64,000 nucleotides of DNA, taken from Actinospineispora acaciae DSM 45401 (GTDB lineage Bacteria; Actinomycetota; Actinomycetes; Mycobacteriales; Pseudonocardiaceae). The first letter of the stretch is position 1. Every line of letters begins with the position of its first letter. Where the stretch lies: positions 744,001 to 808,000 of the forward strand of contig NZ_JIAI01000001.1 in assembly GCF_000620785.1 (NCBI RefSeq). Direction: 5' to 3'. Positions 52,419-60,837 of this stretch are shown here, one piece after another. The translations under genes and the position numbers were made by a program. The notes beneath the pieces are model-generated. The model saw nothing but the letters and a program-made list of their open reading frames with translations, was not told the origin of the DNA and searched no databases.

Positions 52419-52618
52419 GCGGTGAGCATATGTTGCGCGGGTCGTTTGTTAACGCCTGACGTGTTGGCAAATGGCCGGGTGCCTGCGGCGCCGTCCCGCC
52501 GCCCGGTGTGAACGCGGCTCGAATCCGGGAATCAAACGCTCACAAGGCGTCAGGTACCAACCGCCGCGACCGCTGGCCTCCGCTGCGAGCCGGCCGGCGG
52601 ATGATCTACAAGGCTGGC

Positions 52619-52855
52619 CTAGGCCACTGCGGAACCGGCTTCTCCGCCGTCGAAGTCGCCGCGCTTGACGGCCGCGACGAACCCGGCCCACGAGGCGCTC
52701 GGGAAAACGAACGCCGGCCCTTCGGGGTCCGTGGAGTCGCGCACCGCACGGCGGTCGCCCAGCGCGGCGGCTTCGATGCACTCACCGGCGCCCGCACCGC
52801 CGCTGCCGCCGCTGTGGCTCGACTTGAACCAGCGGAGCCCAGTCAGCTCCTCCAT
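52619..52855 (-). CDS. DUF397 family protein
   Basis: 78 residues from the ATG at 52855. Typical DUF397: LRWFKSSHSGGSGG, then ECIEAAALGDRRAVRDSTDPEGPAF and the end GFVAAVKRGDF. DUF397 proteins are found with XRE/DUF5753 regulators in actinomycetes and form two-component control units with them. Its ATG lies 13 nt inside the end of the XRE gene, so translation is coupled. Confidence 0.92.
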   Translation of the reverse strand: MEELTGLRWFKSSHSGGSGGAGAGECIEAAALGDRRAVRDSTDPEGPAFVFPSASWAGFVAAVKRGDFDGGEAGSAVA

Positions 52856-53584
52856 AGCTCGTCCCTTACTCTCTGTATCCGCTCTATCGAGCGGGCTGGC
52901 GGGTCCGCCTCGCCAAGGAGATGGTCGTAGACGACCTCCAACTGGTGCAGATCCTCCTCGCCCGTGAAGACCGTGCCGTGGGTTGTCGACTCTTCGTAGC
53001 CTACTGTTCGGCCATCGATGGTGCCCAAGACGAACGACCCGCCGATGCCGGGCAGCGCGCCCGCCGGAACCACTTGAACGTGAGCCAGCCTGTCGGCAAC
53101 GACCTGCTCCAGATGCTCCAGCTGGGCGTCCATGATCTCTGCGTTGCCGACCGGGTGTCGCAGGGCGTATTCGTCGATCACGAGGCGTACCGCCGGAGGT
53201 TGTTCCTTGGTGAGGATTCGCTGCCGGGCGAGCCGGTTGGCGAGGGCCTCCGGGTTCTCCATGCGGAGCACGACCGCCATGTAGTCGGGGGTCTGGGGGC
53301 CCGGGCGCCAGCCTTGAGTCCCAGCCTCGAATCATGGCGGCTTTACGCTCCAGCTCGGCCCATTCTCGGAAACCGGGTTTGAAGCCGGGGTGTTCGAGAA
53401 AAATCGCGAACAGGGTTGTCAGGGTGCCTTCGGCCCCGGTGGCTTCGTCGCAGAGGCGCGCCAGCTCCTCGCTGGGCCTGCGTCGCCCGGTCTCCACCGA
53501 CGCGACCTGCGAGGCACTGAAGTTGATCCGCTGCGCGAGCTGGTCCTGGCTGAGCCCGGTCCGGTCGCGGTGGTGCTTGAGCAT
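52843..53584 (-). pseudogene. XRE family regulator (DUF5753 type), frameshifted
   Basis: The N-terminal half is in one frame from the ATG at 53584: HTH (MLKHHRDRTGLSQDQLAQRIN and ASQVASVETGRRRPSEELAR), then LEHPGFKPGFREWAELERKA. The C-terminal half is in another frame (TPDYMAVVLRMENPEALANRLARQ in part, TKEQPPAVRLVIDEYALRHPVG, FTGEEDLHQLEVVYDHLL) and ends 13 nt into DUF397. The shift lies in the run of five G at 53295-53299 (five C on the coding strand); removing one base restores LAPGPQTPDYMAVVLR. It is either a sequencing error, a real mutation or programmed slippage. Complete, it would be a normal about 247-residue DUF5753 regulator. Confidence 0.8.
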
Positions 53585-53682
53585 GGCGGCCCCACATGGC
53601 GGGCGGGGTGTCTGGACGGTTGGACGGCGGCATCGCTCGGCTCCCTGGTGCTTGACCGCTGCCTTGAACTCCGCCGCCGTTT

Positions 53683-53700
53683 GTACAAGCTCGGTACAAG
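53683..53700. promoter_or_regulatory. GTACAAG direct repeat upstream of XRE gene
   Basis: GTACAAG occurs at 53683-53689 and 53694-53700, 11 bp apart, in phase on one helical face, about 100 bp upstream of the XRE start; TTGTACAA at 53681-53688 is also palindromic. A possible operator for the XRE/DUF397 unit. Confidence 0.4.
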
Positions 53701-53872
53701 CCACCGGGCTCGACCGTCATGCACAGACAGCGACGGAGTTCTTTTCTGCGCGGTTCCTCTGGTTCAGGATCATTTCAAGACAACGATCCGCCGGACGTTT
53801 TCCACGAACGTCGCACAGAGGGACAACGATGCTACAGAACTAGGGACTCGATTCGTAAATAACTCGGTCGAG

Positions 53873-54079
53873 CTAAAGCCAGAGACAGCGTTCCTTGAGT
53901 GCCTGATGCTCGTCGTCGGTCAGCATGCCCAGGTCGTGGAGCTCGGCGATGAGCGCGTACGCGTAGCCGGGCGTGCGGTGGCTCATGGGGGCCGGCGTGA
54001 GGTCGGTGTCGCCGAGCATCTGGAGGTAGGCGAGCGTGGGGCTTTCGTGTGCCTGCGGGGAGCGCGGCTCGTCGATCAT
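53873..54079 (-). CDS. 68-residue protein coupled to GMC oxidoreductase, SHOCT-like C terminus
   Basis: Starts at the ATG at 54079, overlapping the TGA of the GMC gene (ATGA), so it is translated with it. The first 40 residues are proline-rich and polar (DEPRSPQAHESPTLAYLQML). The C terminus LIAELHDLGMLTDDEHQALK resembles the SHOCT motif (short amphipathic helix ending in K). It could be a small adaptor or a subunit of the GMC enzyme; neither is established. The coupling is the main reason to accept it as real. Confidence 0.65.
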   Translation of the reverse strand: MIDEPRSPQAHESPTLAYLQMLGDTDLTPAPMSHRTPGYAYALIAELHDLGMLTDDEHQALKERCLWL

Positions 54080-55674
54080 GAACTGCCTTCGCGTGGTGGG
54101 TGTGACATGTGGGCCATCGCGCCACCCGCCGGGGTCGTTACCGGTGCAACGAAGTCGGCCACCCGCTCGCCGATGAGCACCGAGGGTGCGTTGGTGTTTC
54201 CCGAGGTCACGGCGGGCATGACCGAGGCGTCGGCCACCCGAAGGCCCTCAGTTCCGTACACCCGCAGCTCGGGGTCCACCACGGCCTCCGAGTCCACGCC
54301 CATCTTGCAGGTGCCGACCTGATGGTGGTACGTGATCGCGGTCGACCGGACGTAGCGGCGCAGCTCGTCGGCGGTGCGCACGCGCGGGCCCGGGTAGCGC
54401 TCCTCGGCGCCCCACTCGCGCAGCGCCGCCGCCGCGCCGACCTCCCGGCACAGCTCGACGGCGGCCGCCAGCGCCGCCAGGTCGGCCTCCTGGGAGAGCA
54501 CGGCCGGGTCGATCAGCGGCGGCGAGTCCAGCTCGGTGCCGCCGAGCCTGATCCGTCCCCGGCTGGCCGGCCTGATCATGCCGGCCATCAGCGAGAACCC
54601 GTTGGCCGGCCCGTCCATCCACGGCTCGTAGAGCGGCACGCTGAAGTGGATCGGCTGCACGTCCGGCGCCGGGAGGTCGCCTCGGCTGCGCCAGAACAGG
54701 TGCGTCTGGGCCTGGGAGAGGCCGGGCGCCGGCGGCTCGATCTCCCGCTGCGCGGTGACGATGACCGGCGAGAGCAGGTGATCGTGCAGGTTGCCGCCGA
54801 CGCCCGGCAGGTCGGTGCGCACGTCGATGCCGAGCCCGCGCAGCTCGTCCGCGGGCCCGATGCCGGAGAGCATGAGCAGCCGGGGCGACTCGATGGTGCC
54901 GGCGGACACGATGACCTCGGACTCGGCGAAACCGCGCTCGACGCGTCCACCCCTGACCCACTCCACCCCGGTGCACCGGTCGCCGTCGAAGAGCAGTCGC
55001 CGGGCGTGGGCGTCGGTCAGCACCGTCAGGTTCGGGTGGCCCAGGATCGGGCGCAGGTAGCCGGCGGCGGTGCCGTTGCGCTGTCCGTCCCTGATGTTGA
55101 GCTGGATGTAGGAGACGCCGTCAGGGTCGCCGTCGTTGTAGTCGGCGTCGAGCCTGATGCCGGTCTGCTGGGCGGAGGCGACGATCGCGTCGTGCACGGG
55201 GTTGGCCCGGTAGCGGGTCATGACGTGCAGCGGGCCACCGGTGCCGTGCAGCTCGGAGGCGCCGGCGTCGAAGTCCTCCATGCGGCGGAAGATCGGCAGC
55301 ACGTCGTGCCACGACCACCCGGCGTTGCCGAGGTAGGCCCAGTGGTCGTAGTCGGCCCGGTGGCCGCGCACGAACACCATCGCGTTGAGCGCGCTGGAGC
55401 CGCCGAGGACCCGCCCGCGCGGCCAGTGCAGCCGGCGTCCGTCGGCGTGCCGCTGCGGGATCGTGTGGTAGCCCCAGTCCTCGGGCGCGAACCACAGCTC
55501 GTGGGAGCGCGCCGGGTCGTGGATCGCCGGGTTCGTGTCGGTGCCGCCGGCCTCCAGCAGCAGCACCCGGCGGCCCCGCTCGACCAGCCGCCCGGCCGCG
55601 GCCGCCCCGGCGGAGCCGGCGCCGACGACGATCACGTCGACCGCGCGCCGCGTGGTTCCTCGCTGGTCGGGCAT
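54076..55674 (-). CDS. GMC family FAD oxidoreductase (choline-dehydrogenase-like)
   Basis: 532 residues from the ATG at 55674. FAD dinucleotide fold VDVIVVGAGSAGAAAAGRLV, the GMC signature 1 region PRGRVLGGSSALNAMVFVRGH, signature 2 AGTIESPRLLMLSGIGPADEL and the C-terminal HHQVGTCKMG and PAVTSGNTNAPSVLIGE with catalytic His and Asn. It oxidises an alcohol (choline, alkanols, sugars are family substrates). No signal peptide, so cytoplasmic. Follows the LysR gene on the same strand after 79 bp. Confidence 0.93.
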   Translation of the reverse strand: MPDQRGTTRRAVDVIVVGAGSAGAAAAGRLVERGRRVLLLEAGGTDTNPAIHDPARSHELWFAPEDWGYHTIPQRHADGRRLHWPRGRVLGGSSALNAMVFVRGHRADYDHWAYLGNAGWSWHDVLPIFRRMEDFDAGASELHGTGGPLHVMTRYRANPVHDAIVASAQQTGIRLDADYNDGDPDGVSYIQLNIRDGQRNGTAAGYLRPILGHPNLTVLTDAHARRLLFDGDRCTGVEWVRGGRVERGFAESEVIVSAGTIESPRLLMLSGIGPADELRGLGIDVRTDLPGVGGNLHDHLLSPVIVTAQREIEPPAPGLSQAQTHLFWRSRGDLPAPDVQPIHFSVPLYEPWMDGPANGFSLMAGMIRPASRGRIRLGGTELDSPPLIDPAVLSQEADLAALAAAVELCREVGAAAALREWGAEERYPGPRVRTADELRRYVRSTAITYHHQVGTCKMGVDSEAVVDPELRVYGTEGLRVADASVMPAVTSGNTNAPSVLIGERVADFVAPVTTPAGGAMAHMSHPPREGSS

Positions 55675-55753
55675 TGTTACGTTCTATCGGGGTGCCGAGG
55701 CCGCGGTCTTGCGTGAGCCGGCACAGCGCTTGGCTGTCGGCGAACAGCGGTGT

Positions 55754-56692
55754 TCAGACGGGGTCGGGCAGCGGCGTGCCGGGCGGTGCGTGCTCGGGCG
55801 GCACGGCCAGCGGCACCACGTCGAGGTTGTCGCGGCTCACCTTCGCCGCCAGCTCGCCGAACTCGCGCACCAGCGCCCGGGTGTCGCCGCGCCGGTGCGC
55901 CACCGCGACGCACGCGTAGCCGTGGTCGCGCAGCGGCACGTAGGCGACGCCGGGGTGCGGATAGCGGCGGGTGGCCGACGCCGGGAAGATGTCCACGGCG
56001 CCGAGGTAGCCGATCGCGGCCAGGCTCTCCGCGACCGAGCCGCTGGCCACCGCCCGGGCCGGCGGCGAACCGGGCGCGGCCTCGTCGTAGCGCCAGAACC
56101 GGTTCCACGGCACCGGCGAGGCCGTCGCGTCGACGCAGCGCTCGCCGTCGAGGTCGGCCACGCTCAGCGACGCGGTGGTGGCGGCCGGGTGGTTCACCGG
56201 CAGCCCGACGAAGCACGGCTCGGCGAACAGCACCCGCAACGCGAGCCGGGGGTCGGAGAGCGGCGGGCGCAGGATGGCCACGTCGACGTCGCCGGTGGCG
56301 AGCCGTTCGACCTGGTCGGCGAAGGACAGCTCGACGATGTGCAGCGCGGTGCCCGGGTAGGTGTCGCGGAAGGCCTGGAAGATCAGCGGGGTCAGCTCCC
56401 CCGCGCCCTCGGCGAAGACCCCGACCCGCAGCGTCGTGCTGGCGCGCACCTCGGACTCCATGGCGGCCAGCGCGGCGAGGATCTGGCGGGCGTGGCGGAC
56501 GAACAGCTCGCCGGCCGCCGTCGGGCTGACCCGTTTGGAGTTGCGGTCGAACAGGAGGACGCCGAGCTCGTGCTCCAGGCGGGCGATCTGCTGGCTGAAC
56601 GTGGACTGGGCGATGTACTCCCGCTCGGCCGCGCGGCCGAAGTGCAGGGTGTCCGCGAGCGTCACCGCGTAGCGGAGCTGCCGAAGCTCCAT
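55754..56692 (-). CDS. LysR family regulator
   Basis: 312 residues from the ATG at 56692 (MELRQLRYAVTLADTLHFG). HTH: FGRAAEREYIAQSTFSQQIA, then LFDRNSKRVSPTAAG. The effector domain follows (LRVGVFAEGAGELTPLIFQA, VDVAILRPP). A frame running to 57619 includes the MoaF shadow and is not the gene. Divergent from the MoaF gene (120-bp spacer) and first gene before the GMC enzyme, so it probably controls both transcripts. Confidence 0.93.
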   Translation of the reverse strand: MELRQLRYAVTLADTLHFGRAAEREYIAQSTFSQQIARLEHELGVLLFDRNSKRVSPTAAGELFVRHARQILAALAAMESEVRASTTLRVGVFAEGAGELTPLIFQAFRDTYPGTALHIVELSFADQVERLATGDVDVAILRPPLSDPRLALRVLFAEPCFVGLPVNHPAATTASLSVADLDGERCVDATASPVPWNRFWRYDEAAPGSPPARAVASGSVAESLAAIGYLGAVDIFPASATRRYPHPGVAYVPLRDHGYACVAVAHRRGDTRALVREFGELAAKVSRDNLDVVPLAVPPEHAPPGTPLPDPV

Positions 56693-56812
56693 CGACGACC
56701 TCCGACGGTCCAGCGAGGCGGCCAGGATAGCCCGCACCGATCGGCCAGACCAATCGTTCGTTCGCATTTTGCCCCTTGTGACGGGGTGCCGACTGCCGGC
56801 AGAAAGGACGGC

Positions 56813-57595
56813 ATGGCCAACCCTCCGGACTGGAAGACGCTCGAAGAGCTCGCCTACGGAATCGACACGAACCGCCTTCCGCTGACCCAGGATCTCGTCG
56901 GACGTGAGCTGTCGGTCACGCTGACCGACGGCACCGGGCTGACCCTGAACTTCACCGGGGGCGACACGGTGAGCTGGAGCGATGGCGAGCTGGCCGATGC
57001 GGACCGCTATGAGGCCGTGCGGGTCGACACCCACACCTATTTCGTCGAGGTGTGGTTCCATGCTCGTGAGCGGGTGTCGTTGACGCTCATCGCCAACATG
57101 GGATCCCGGCGCGCGCTGGCCGTCTTCTCCACGGTGGCCGAGGTGCCCACAGAGGGAGAACCCCAGGTGGGACAGCGTTTCGTGCCCGGCGTCATCGAGG
57201 ATCCGTCCGCACCCCCGACCGGCCCGGAACCGGCGCCGACCCGGGACCTGCTGGGCAAGCGGATACTCAACGACTACAGCCCGAACCATCTGTACGAGCA
57301 TATTTATGTCAACTCGAACCGGTATTGCTGGCAGTGCCTGAAAGGTGTCCAGCAAGGGCACGGTGACTGCGACCTGGCGAGCTACTACAAGTTCGACGAG
57401 AATCGGTATGTGTTCGCTTTCCGGGAGTTCAGGATTCCGGTTGCGACCGTGTTCTTCTTCAACATGGACGACATGCGGTCGACCGGGAAGTTCTTCGGGA
57501 TCGCCAGTTCCGGTCGTATCGAGAACAACTGGGGCGGGGCGTTCATCTCGGTGCTCAGCGAGACCCGGTATCCGGACGGGGTGCGGCCGGTATGA
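56813..57595 (+). CDS. MoaF-family protein (second copy)
   Basis: 260 residues from the ATG at 56813, preceded by AAAGGA. Same two-part layout as 45999: N-terminal VGRELSVTLTDGTGLTLNF and VSWSDG, C-terminal LLGKRILNDYSPNHLYEHIYV, YCWQCLKG and YVFAFREFRIPVAT. The two copies differ in most positions but share the YEHxY, W-x-CL and (W/F)RE motifs. Its ATGA overlaps the aminotransferase start, so they are translated together. Substrate unknown; the operon suggests amine or amino-acid chemistry. Confidence 0.86.
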   Translation: MANPPDWKTLEELAYGIDTNRLPLTQDLVGRELSVTLTDGTGLTLNFTGGDTVSWSDGELADADRYEAVRVDTHTYFVEVWFHARERVSLTLIANMGSRRALAVFSTVAEVPTEGEPQVGQRFVPGVIEDPSAPPTGPEPAPTRDLLGKRILNDYSPNHLYEHIYVNSNRYCWQCLKGVQQGHGDCDLASYYKFDENRYVFAFREFRIPVATVFFFNMDDMRSTGKFFGIASSGRIENNWGGAFISVLSETRYPDGVRPV

Positions 57596-58530
57596 CGCTG
57601 TACGACGACTACGACGCACCGCCCTACATCCACGTGGACGGCGGGCTGGTCGCCCGCGCCGAGGCGGCGGTGTCGCCGCTGGACCACGGGTTCATGCACG
57701 GCGACGGCTGCTTCGAGGCGCTGGTGGTGACCGAGGGCCGGATCTTCATGCTGGACGCGCACCTGGAGCGGATGCGGCGTTCGCTGCGCGCGCTGCGCAT
57801 CGACTACGACCTGGACCGGCTGCGCACCGCGATCGCCGAGGTGGTGCACGCGAACGGGCTGGGCGAGGCGTCGTTCGTCAAGGCGATCGTGTCCCGTGGC
57901 GCGAGCCCGGCCCCGTCGCCGGACCCGCGCGGGCTGGTGCCGACCTGCGTGGTGTTCGGCGAGCCGCTCATGCACATGGTGGACAAGCAGGCCGAGCGGG
58001 CCGGGATCACCCTGAAGACGGCGGCGGTGCGGCGCAACGGACCGGAGACGCTGGACGCGAAGATCAAGAGCCTGAACTACCTGAACCCGATCCTGGCCAA
58101 GATCGAGGCGATCGAGGCCGGCGCGGACGAGGCGCTGCTGCTGGACACGAACGGCGAGGTCGCGGAGGCGACCACGGAGAACATCTTCGTGGTGCACGGT
58201 GGTCGGTTGCGCACGCCGTCCTCGTCGGCCGCGCTGGAGGGCGTCACCCGGGGCGTGGTGGAGCGGCTGGCCACCGACCTCGGTATGGCCTCCGAGCGGG
58301 CGCGGCTCACGCTGGCCGACGTGTACTCGGCGGACGAGGTGTTCCTGACCAGCACGGCGGGCGGGGTCATCCCGGTGGGCGCGGTGGACGGCCGCCGCCC
58401 CGACCACGGCCCGCTGGGACCGGTCACCCGCGCGCTGCGCGACGCCTACGAGCGTGTCCTCACCGACCCGGCGTTCACGACCGGCCTGGACGAGCTGCTC
58501 CCGAAGCCGGGCCGGCGCCGAGCGTCGTGA
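57592..58530 (+). CDS. Class IV aminotransferase (BCAT/DAAT/ADCL type)
   Basis: 312 residues from the ATG at 57592, coupled to MoaF. Fold type IV PLP enzyme: GFMHGDGCFEALVV near the N terminus, PLP Lys in LDAKIKSLNYLNPILAKIEA, the EATTENIFVV glutamate and the phosphate-binding loop ALEGVTRGVVERLA and LTSTAGGVIPV. The family transaminates branched-chain, D-amino or aromatic amino acids or lyses aminodeoxychorismate; which one is not clear. Its 3' end overlaps the esterase gene by 56 nt, tail to tail. Confidence 0.92.
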   Translation: MTLYDDYDAPPYIHVDGGLVARAEAAVSPLDHGFMHGDGCFEALVVTEGRIFMLDAHLERMRRSLRALRIDYDLDRLRTAIAEVVHANGLGEASFVKAIVSRGASPAPSPDPRGLVPTCVVFGEPLMHMVDKQAERAGITLKTAAVRRNGPETLDAKIKSLNYLNPILAKIEAIEAGADEALLLDTNGEVAEATTENIFVVHGGRLRTPSSSAALEGVTRGVVERLATDLGMASERARLTLADVYSADEVFLTSTAGGVIPVGAVDGRRPDHGPLGPVTRALRDAYERVLTDPAFTTGLDELLPKPGRRRAS

Positions 58531-59803
58531 CGACGTCCGAGGCCCAGCCCGGGTCGCCGGTGTTGGCGAACGAGACCCAGACGGAGTGCACTCGTGCCGC
58601 GAGGCCGGCTGGGGCGGGGTCGGGGCCGAGCAGGCCGGTGGCGCCGTGCAGCCACGGTTTGTCGGCGATGTCGAAGACGAAGGGCAGCTCGACGGTGTGG
58701 GCGGCGCCGAGTTGTCCGTCCAGGGCCGTCGAGCGGTATCCGAACGAGTAGACGTAGGTGCGACGGCCGCCCGAGATCTGGGCGTGGGCCTGGGCCATGC
58801 GGGCGGTTCCGGCCCCGAACAGGGTCTCGCCGAGCGCGTCCGCCGCCGTGGCGGGATCCGGGTCGTAGAGGCGCCCCTCCTCGGTGTTGGTGCCGATGAG
58901 CAGGTCGACGTCGCGAGCCGGGCCGTCGGCGAGAGCGTCGGCGGGCTGGACCGGGAGGACCAGACCGAACGGGCTCAGGCCGGCGAGCGGGTCGGTGGCG
59001 GTGCGGGTGCGCAGGTCGAGCCCGGCCAGGGCGGGCAGGATGCCCAGGAACCGCTCGTCCGAGATGGCGGCGAATGCGTCGGCGGTCGGTTCGACGCCCA
59101 GCGCGGCGGCCGCCGCGGCGGTGACCCGCTGCGCCTGTTCCGGGGTGAAGGCGCCCGTGCCGCTGCCGCTCTGCACGATCGCCCGCCGGAACAGGCCCTT
59201 GGCCTCCGGGGTCGCGAGCAGCGCTCCGACGAGCGTGGCGCCCGCGGACTGGCCGAAGACCGTGACGTTGTCCGGGTCGCCGCCGAACGCCGCGATCGTG
59301 GCGCGGACCCAGCCGAGCGCGGCGAGCACGTCGAGCAGCCCCCGGTTGGCCGGGGCGCCGCGCAGGTCGAGGAAACCGGGCACGCCGAGGCGGTAGTTCA
59401 CCGTCACGAGGACGACGCCGTCGCGGGCGAACGCACCGCCGTCGTAGAGCGCGGCGCGGTTGGAGCCCGTGACGAACCCACCGCCGTGCACGAACACCAT
59501 CACGGGTCTCCCGCCGCCGTCGGCGGAAGGCGTGCGCACGTCGAGGCTCAGGTACTCCTCGCCCGGGACCCAGCCCGGCCCGAAGTAGGGCGTCATGTCG
59601 AGCCGGCCGAAGTCGCGGACCGGCTGGGGAGCCGTGGGCGAGGGCTGCGTGCCGTCGCGGACGCCGGACCAGCCCGGATGCGGCGCAGGCGCGGCGAATC
59701 GGCCGGCGCCGACCGGTGCCGCCGCGTACGGGATCGCACGGTAGAGCTCGCCGGAGTCGTCGCGGACGCCGCGCACGGCGCCCGCTCTCGTTTCGACGAT
59801 CAC
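58475..59803 (-). CDS. Type B carboxylesterase
   Basis: 442 residues from a GTG at 59803, with GGAAG upstream. Triad: Ser in VTVFGQSAGATLVG, Glu in NTEEGRLYD and His in GAAHTVELPFVFD. The oxyanion stretch MVFVHGGGFVTGS is intact. It lacks a signal peptide. It hydrolyses carboxyl esters, exact substrate unknown. Same strand as the metallo-beta-lactamase gene, which ends 26 nt before its start, so they form an operon. Confidence 0.92.
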   Translation of the reverse strand: MIVETRAGAVRGVRDDSGELYRAIPYAAAPVGAGRFAAPAPHPGWSGVRDGTQPSPTAPQPVRDFGRLDMTPYFGPGWVPGEEYLSLDVRTPSADGGGRPVMVFVHGGGFVTGSNRAALYDGGAFARDGVVLVTVNYRLGVPGFLDLRGAPANRGLLDVLAALGWVRATIAAFGGDPDNVTVFGQSAGATLVGALLATPEAKGLFRRAIVQSGSGTGAFTPEQAQRVTAAAAAALGVEPTADAFAAISDERFLGILPALAGLDLRTRTATDPLAGLSPFGLVLPVQPADALADGPARDVDLLIGTNTEEGRLYDPDPATAADALGETLFGAGTARMAQAHAQISGGRRTYVYSFGYRSTALDGQLGAAHTVELPFVFDIADKPWLHGATGLLGPDPAPAGLAARVHSVWVSFANTGDPGWASDVVTTLGAGPASGAARPGRS

Positions 59804-59829
59804 GAGAAACGCTTCCTTTCCGTTGAATG

Positions 59830-60765
59830 TCAGGAGATGCGCGGGAAGGCCGCCCACTGCTTGATCGCGAACTTCGACCCGTTGCGCTCGACCTCCACCG
59901 CGCCCTGCCCGGGGAAGTGCGCCGGGAAGACGAGCGCGTTGTGCTCGGCGGCGTGGCCGAGCAGCCTGTGCCGGGTGGCCCGGGACTCGGCCGGGTCCTC
60001 GCAGAAGCAGGAGTTCGTCTCCGGCTCCACGATCTGCAACGCGGTGTGCACCAGGTCTCCGACGAACAGCGCCCGGTCACCACCGGACTCCAGGGCGAGC
60101 ACGGACGAGCCGGGGGTGTGCCCGGGAGCAAGGTCGAGCCGCAGGTTGCCGTCGATCCGGTACGACCCCTCCCACAGGTGCGTCAGCCCCGCCTCATGCA
60201 CCGGCAGGACGCTGTCCTCGAAGACGTTCTGGTTGCCTCGCCCGAGCACCGTCCTGGACTCGTTGGCCGGATCCCAGAACTCGAAGTCCCGCCGCGTCAT
60301 CAGGTACGTGGCGTTCGGGAACGTCGGGACCCAGGCGCGGCCGTCGAGCCGGGTGTTCCAGCCGACGTGGTCGATGTGCAGGTGCGTGTTGACCACGACA
60401 TCGACGTCCTCGGGCCGCACCCCGGCCGCGGCGAGGTTGTCCAGGAAGTTCGAGTCCCGGCGGCTCCACACCGACGCGTAGGGCCGGTCCTTGTCGTTGC
60501 CGACGCCGGTGTCGACCAGGATCGTGCGCCCCTCGCTGCGCAGCAGCCAGGACTGGATCGCCGAGTGGCACTGGTCCGTCTCGGGGTCCCAGAAGTCGGG
60601 CTCCAGCCAGCCGCGGTGCTCGTCCCACGAGCCGTCGGGGCTGTCCGGGAAGAACTGCCCCGGGGTCATCTCGACCGGGCCGTAGAACTCCTTGATGCGG
60701 GTGACGGTGACGTCGCCCAGGGTGATCTGGTCCATGCCGCCGAGCCTGGACACCTGGGCAGGCAT
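59830..60765 (-). CDS. Metallo-beta-lactamase fold hydrolase
   Basis: 311 residues from the ATG at 60765 with GGAG upstream. The two-metal site is complete: NTHLHIDHVGWN (HxHxDH), LAPGHTPGSSV, ALFVGDLVHT and a final VFPAHFPG. The family includes N-acyl homoserine lactonases, glyoxalases and many other hydrolases; lactonase is possible. Operon with the esterase. Divergent from the XRE/MmyB-like regulator at 60838 (72 bp), which may repress it. Confidence 0.92.
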   Translation of the reverse strand: MPAQVSRLGGMDQITLGDVTVTRIKEFYGPVEMTPGQFFPDSPDGSWDEHRGWLEPDFWDPETDQCHSAIQSWLLRSEGRTILVDTGVGNDKDRPYASVWSRRDSNFLDNLAAAGVRPEDVDVVVNTHLHIDHVGWNTRLDGRAWVPTFPNATYLMTRRDFEFWDPANESRTVLGRGNQNVFEDSVLPVHEAGLTHLWEGSYRIDGNLRLDLAPGHTPGSSVLALESGGDRALFVGDLVHTALQIVEPETNSCFCEDPAESRATRHRLLGHAAEHNALVFPAHFPGQGAVEVERNGSKFAIKQWAAFPRIS

Positions 60766-60837
60766 GAGCCACTCCCGCGTTGTCCTACCCCTCGCGGGGT
60801 GTGGCTGGGGTCTGGCCGTGCCACGGATACTCGGGGC

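Noticed and set aside
52514..52540. GCTCGAATCC resembling a tRNA T-loop end near the right side of the STAND gene
   Set aside because: Flanking bases cannot form the T-arm or acceptor stems, and no anticodon arm is found on either strand.
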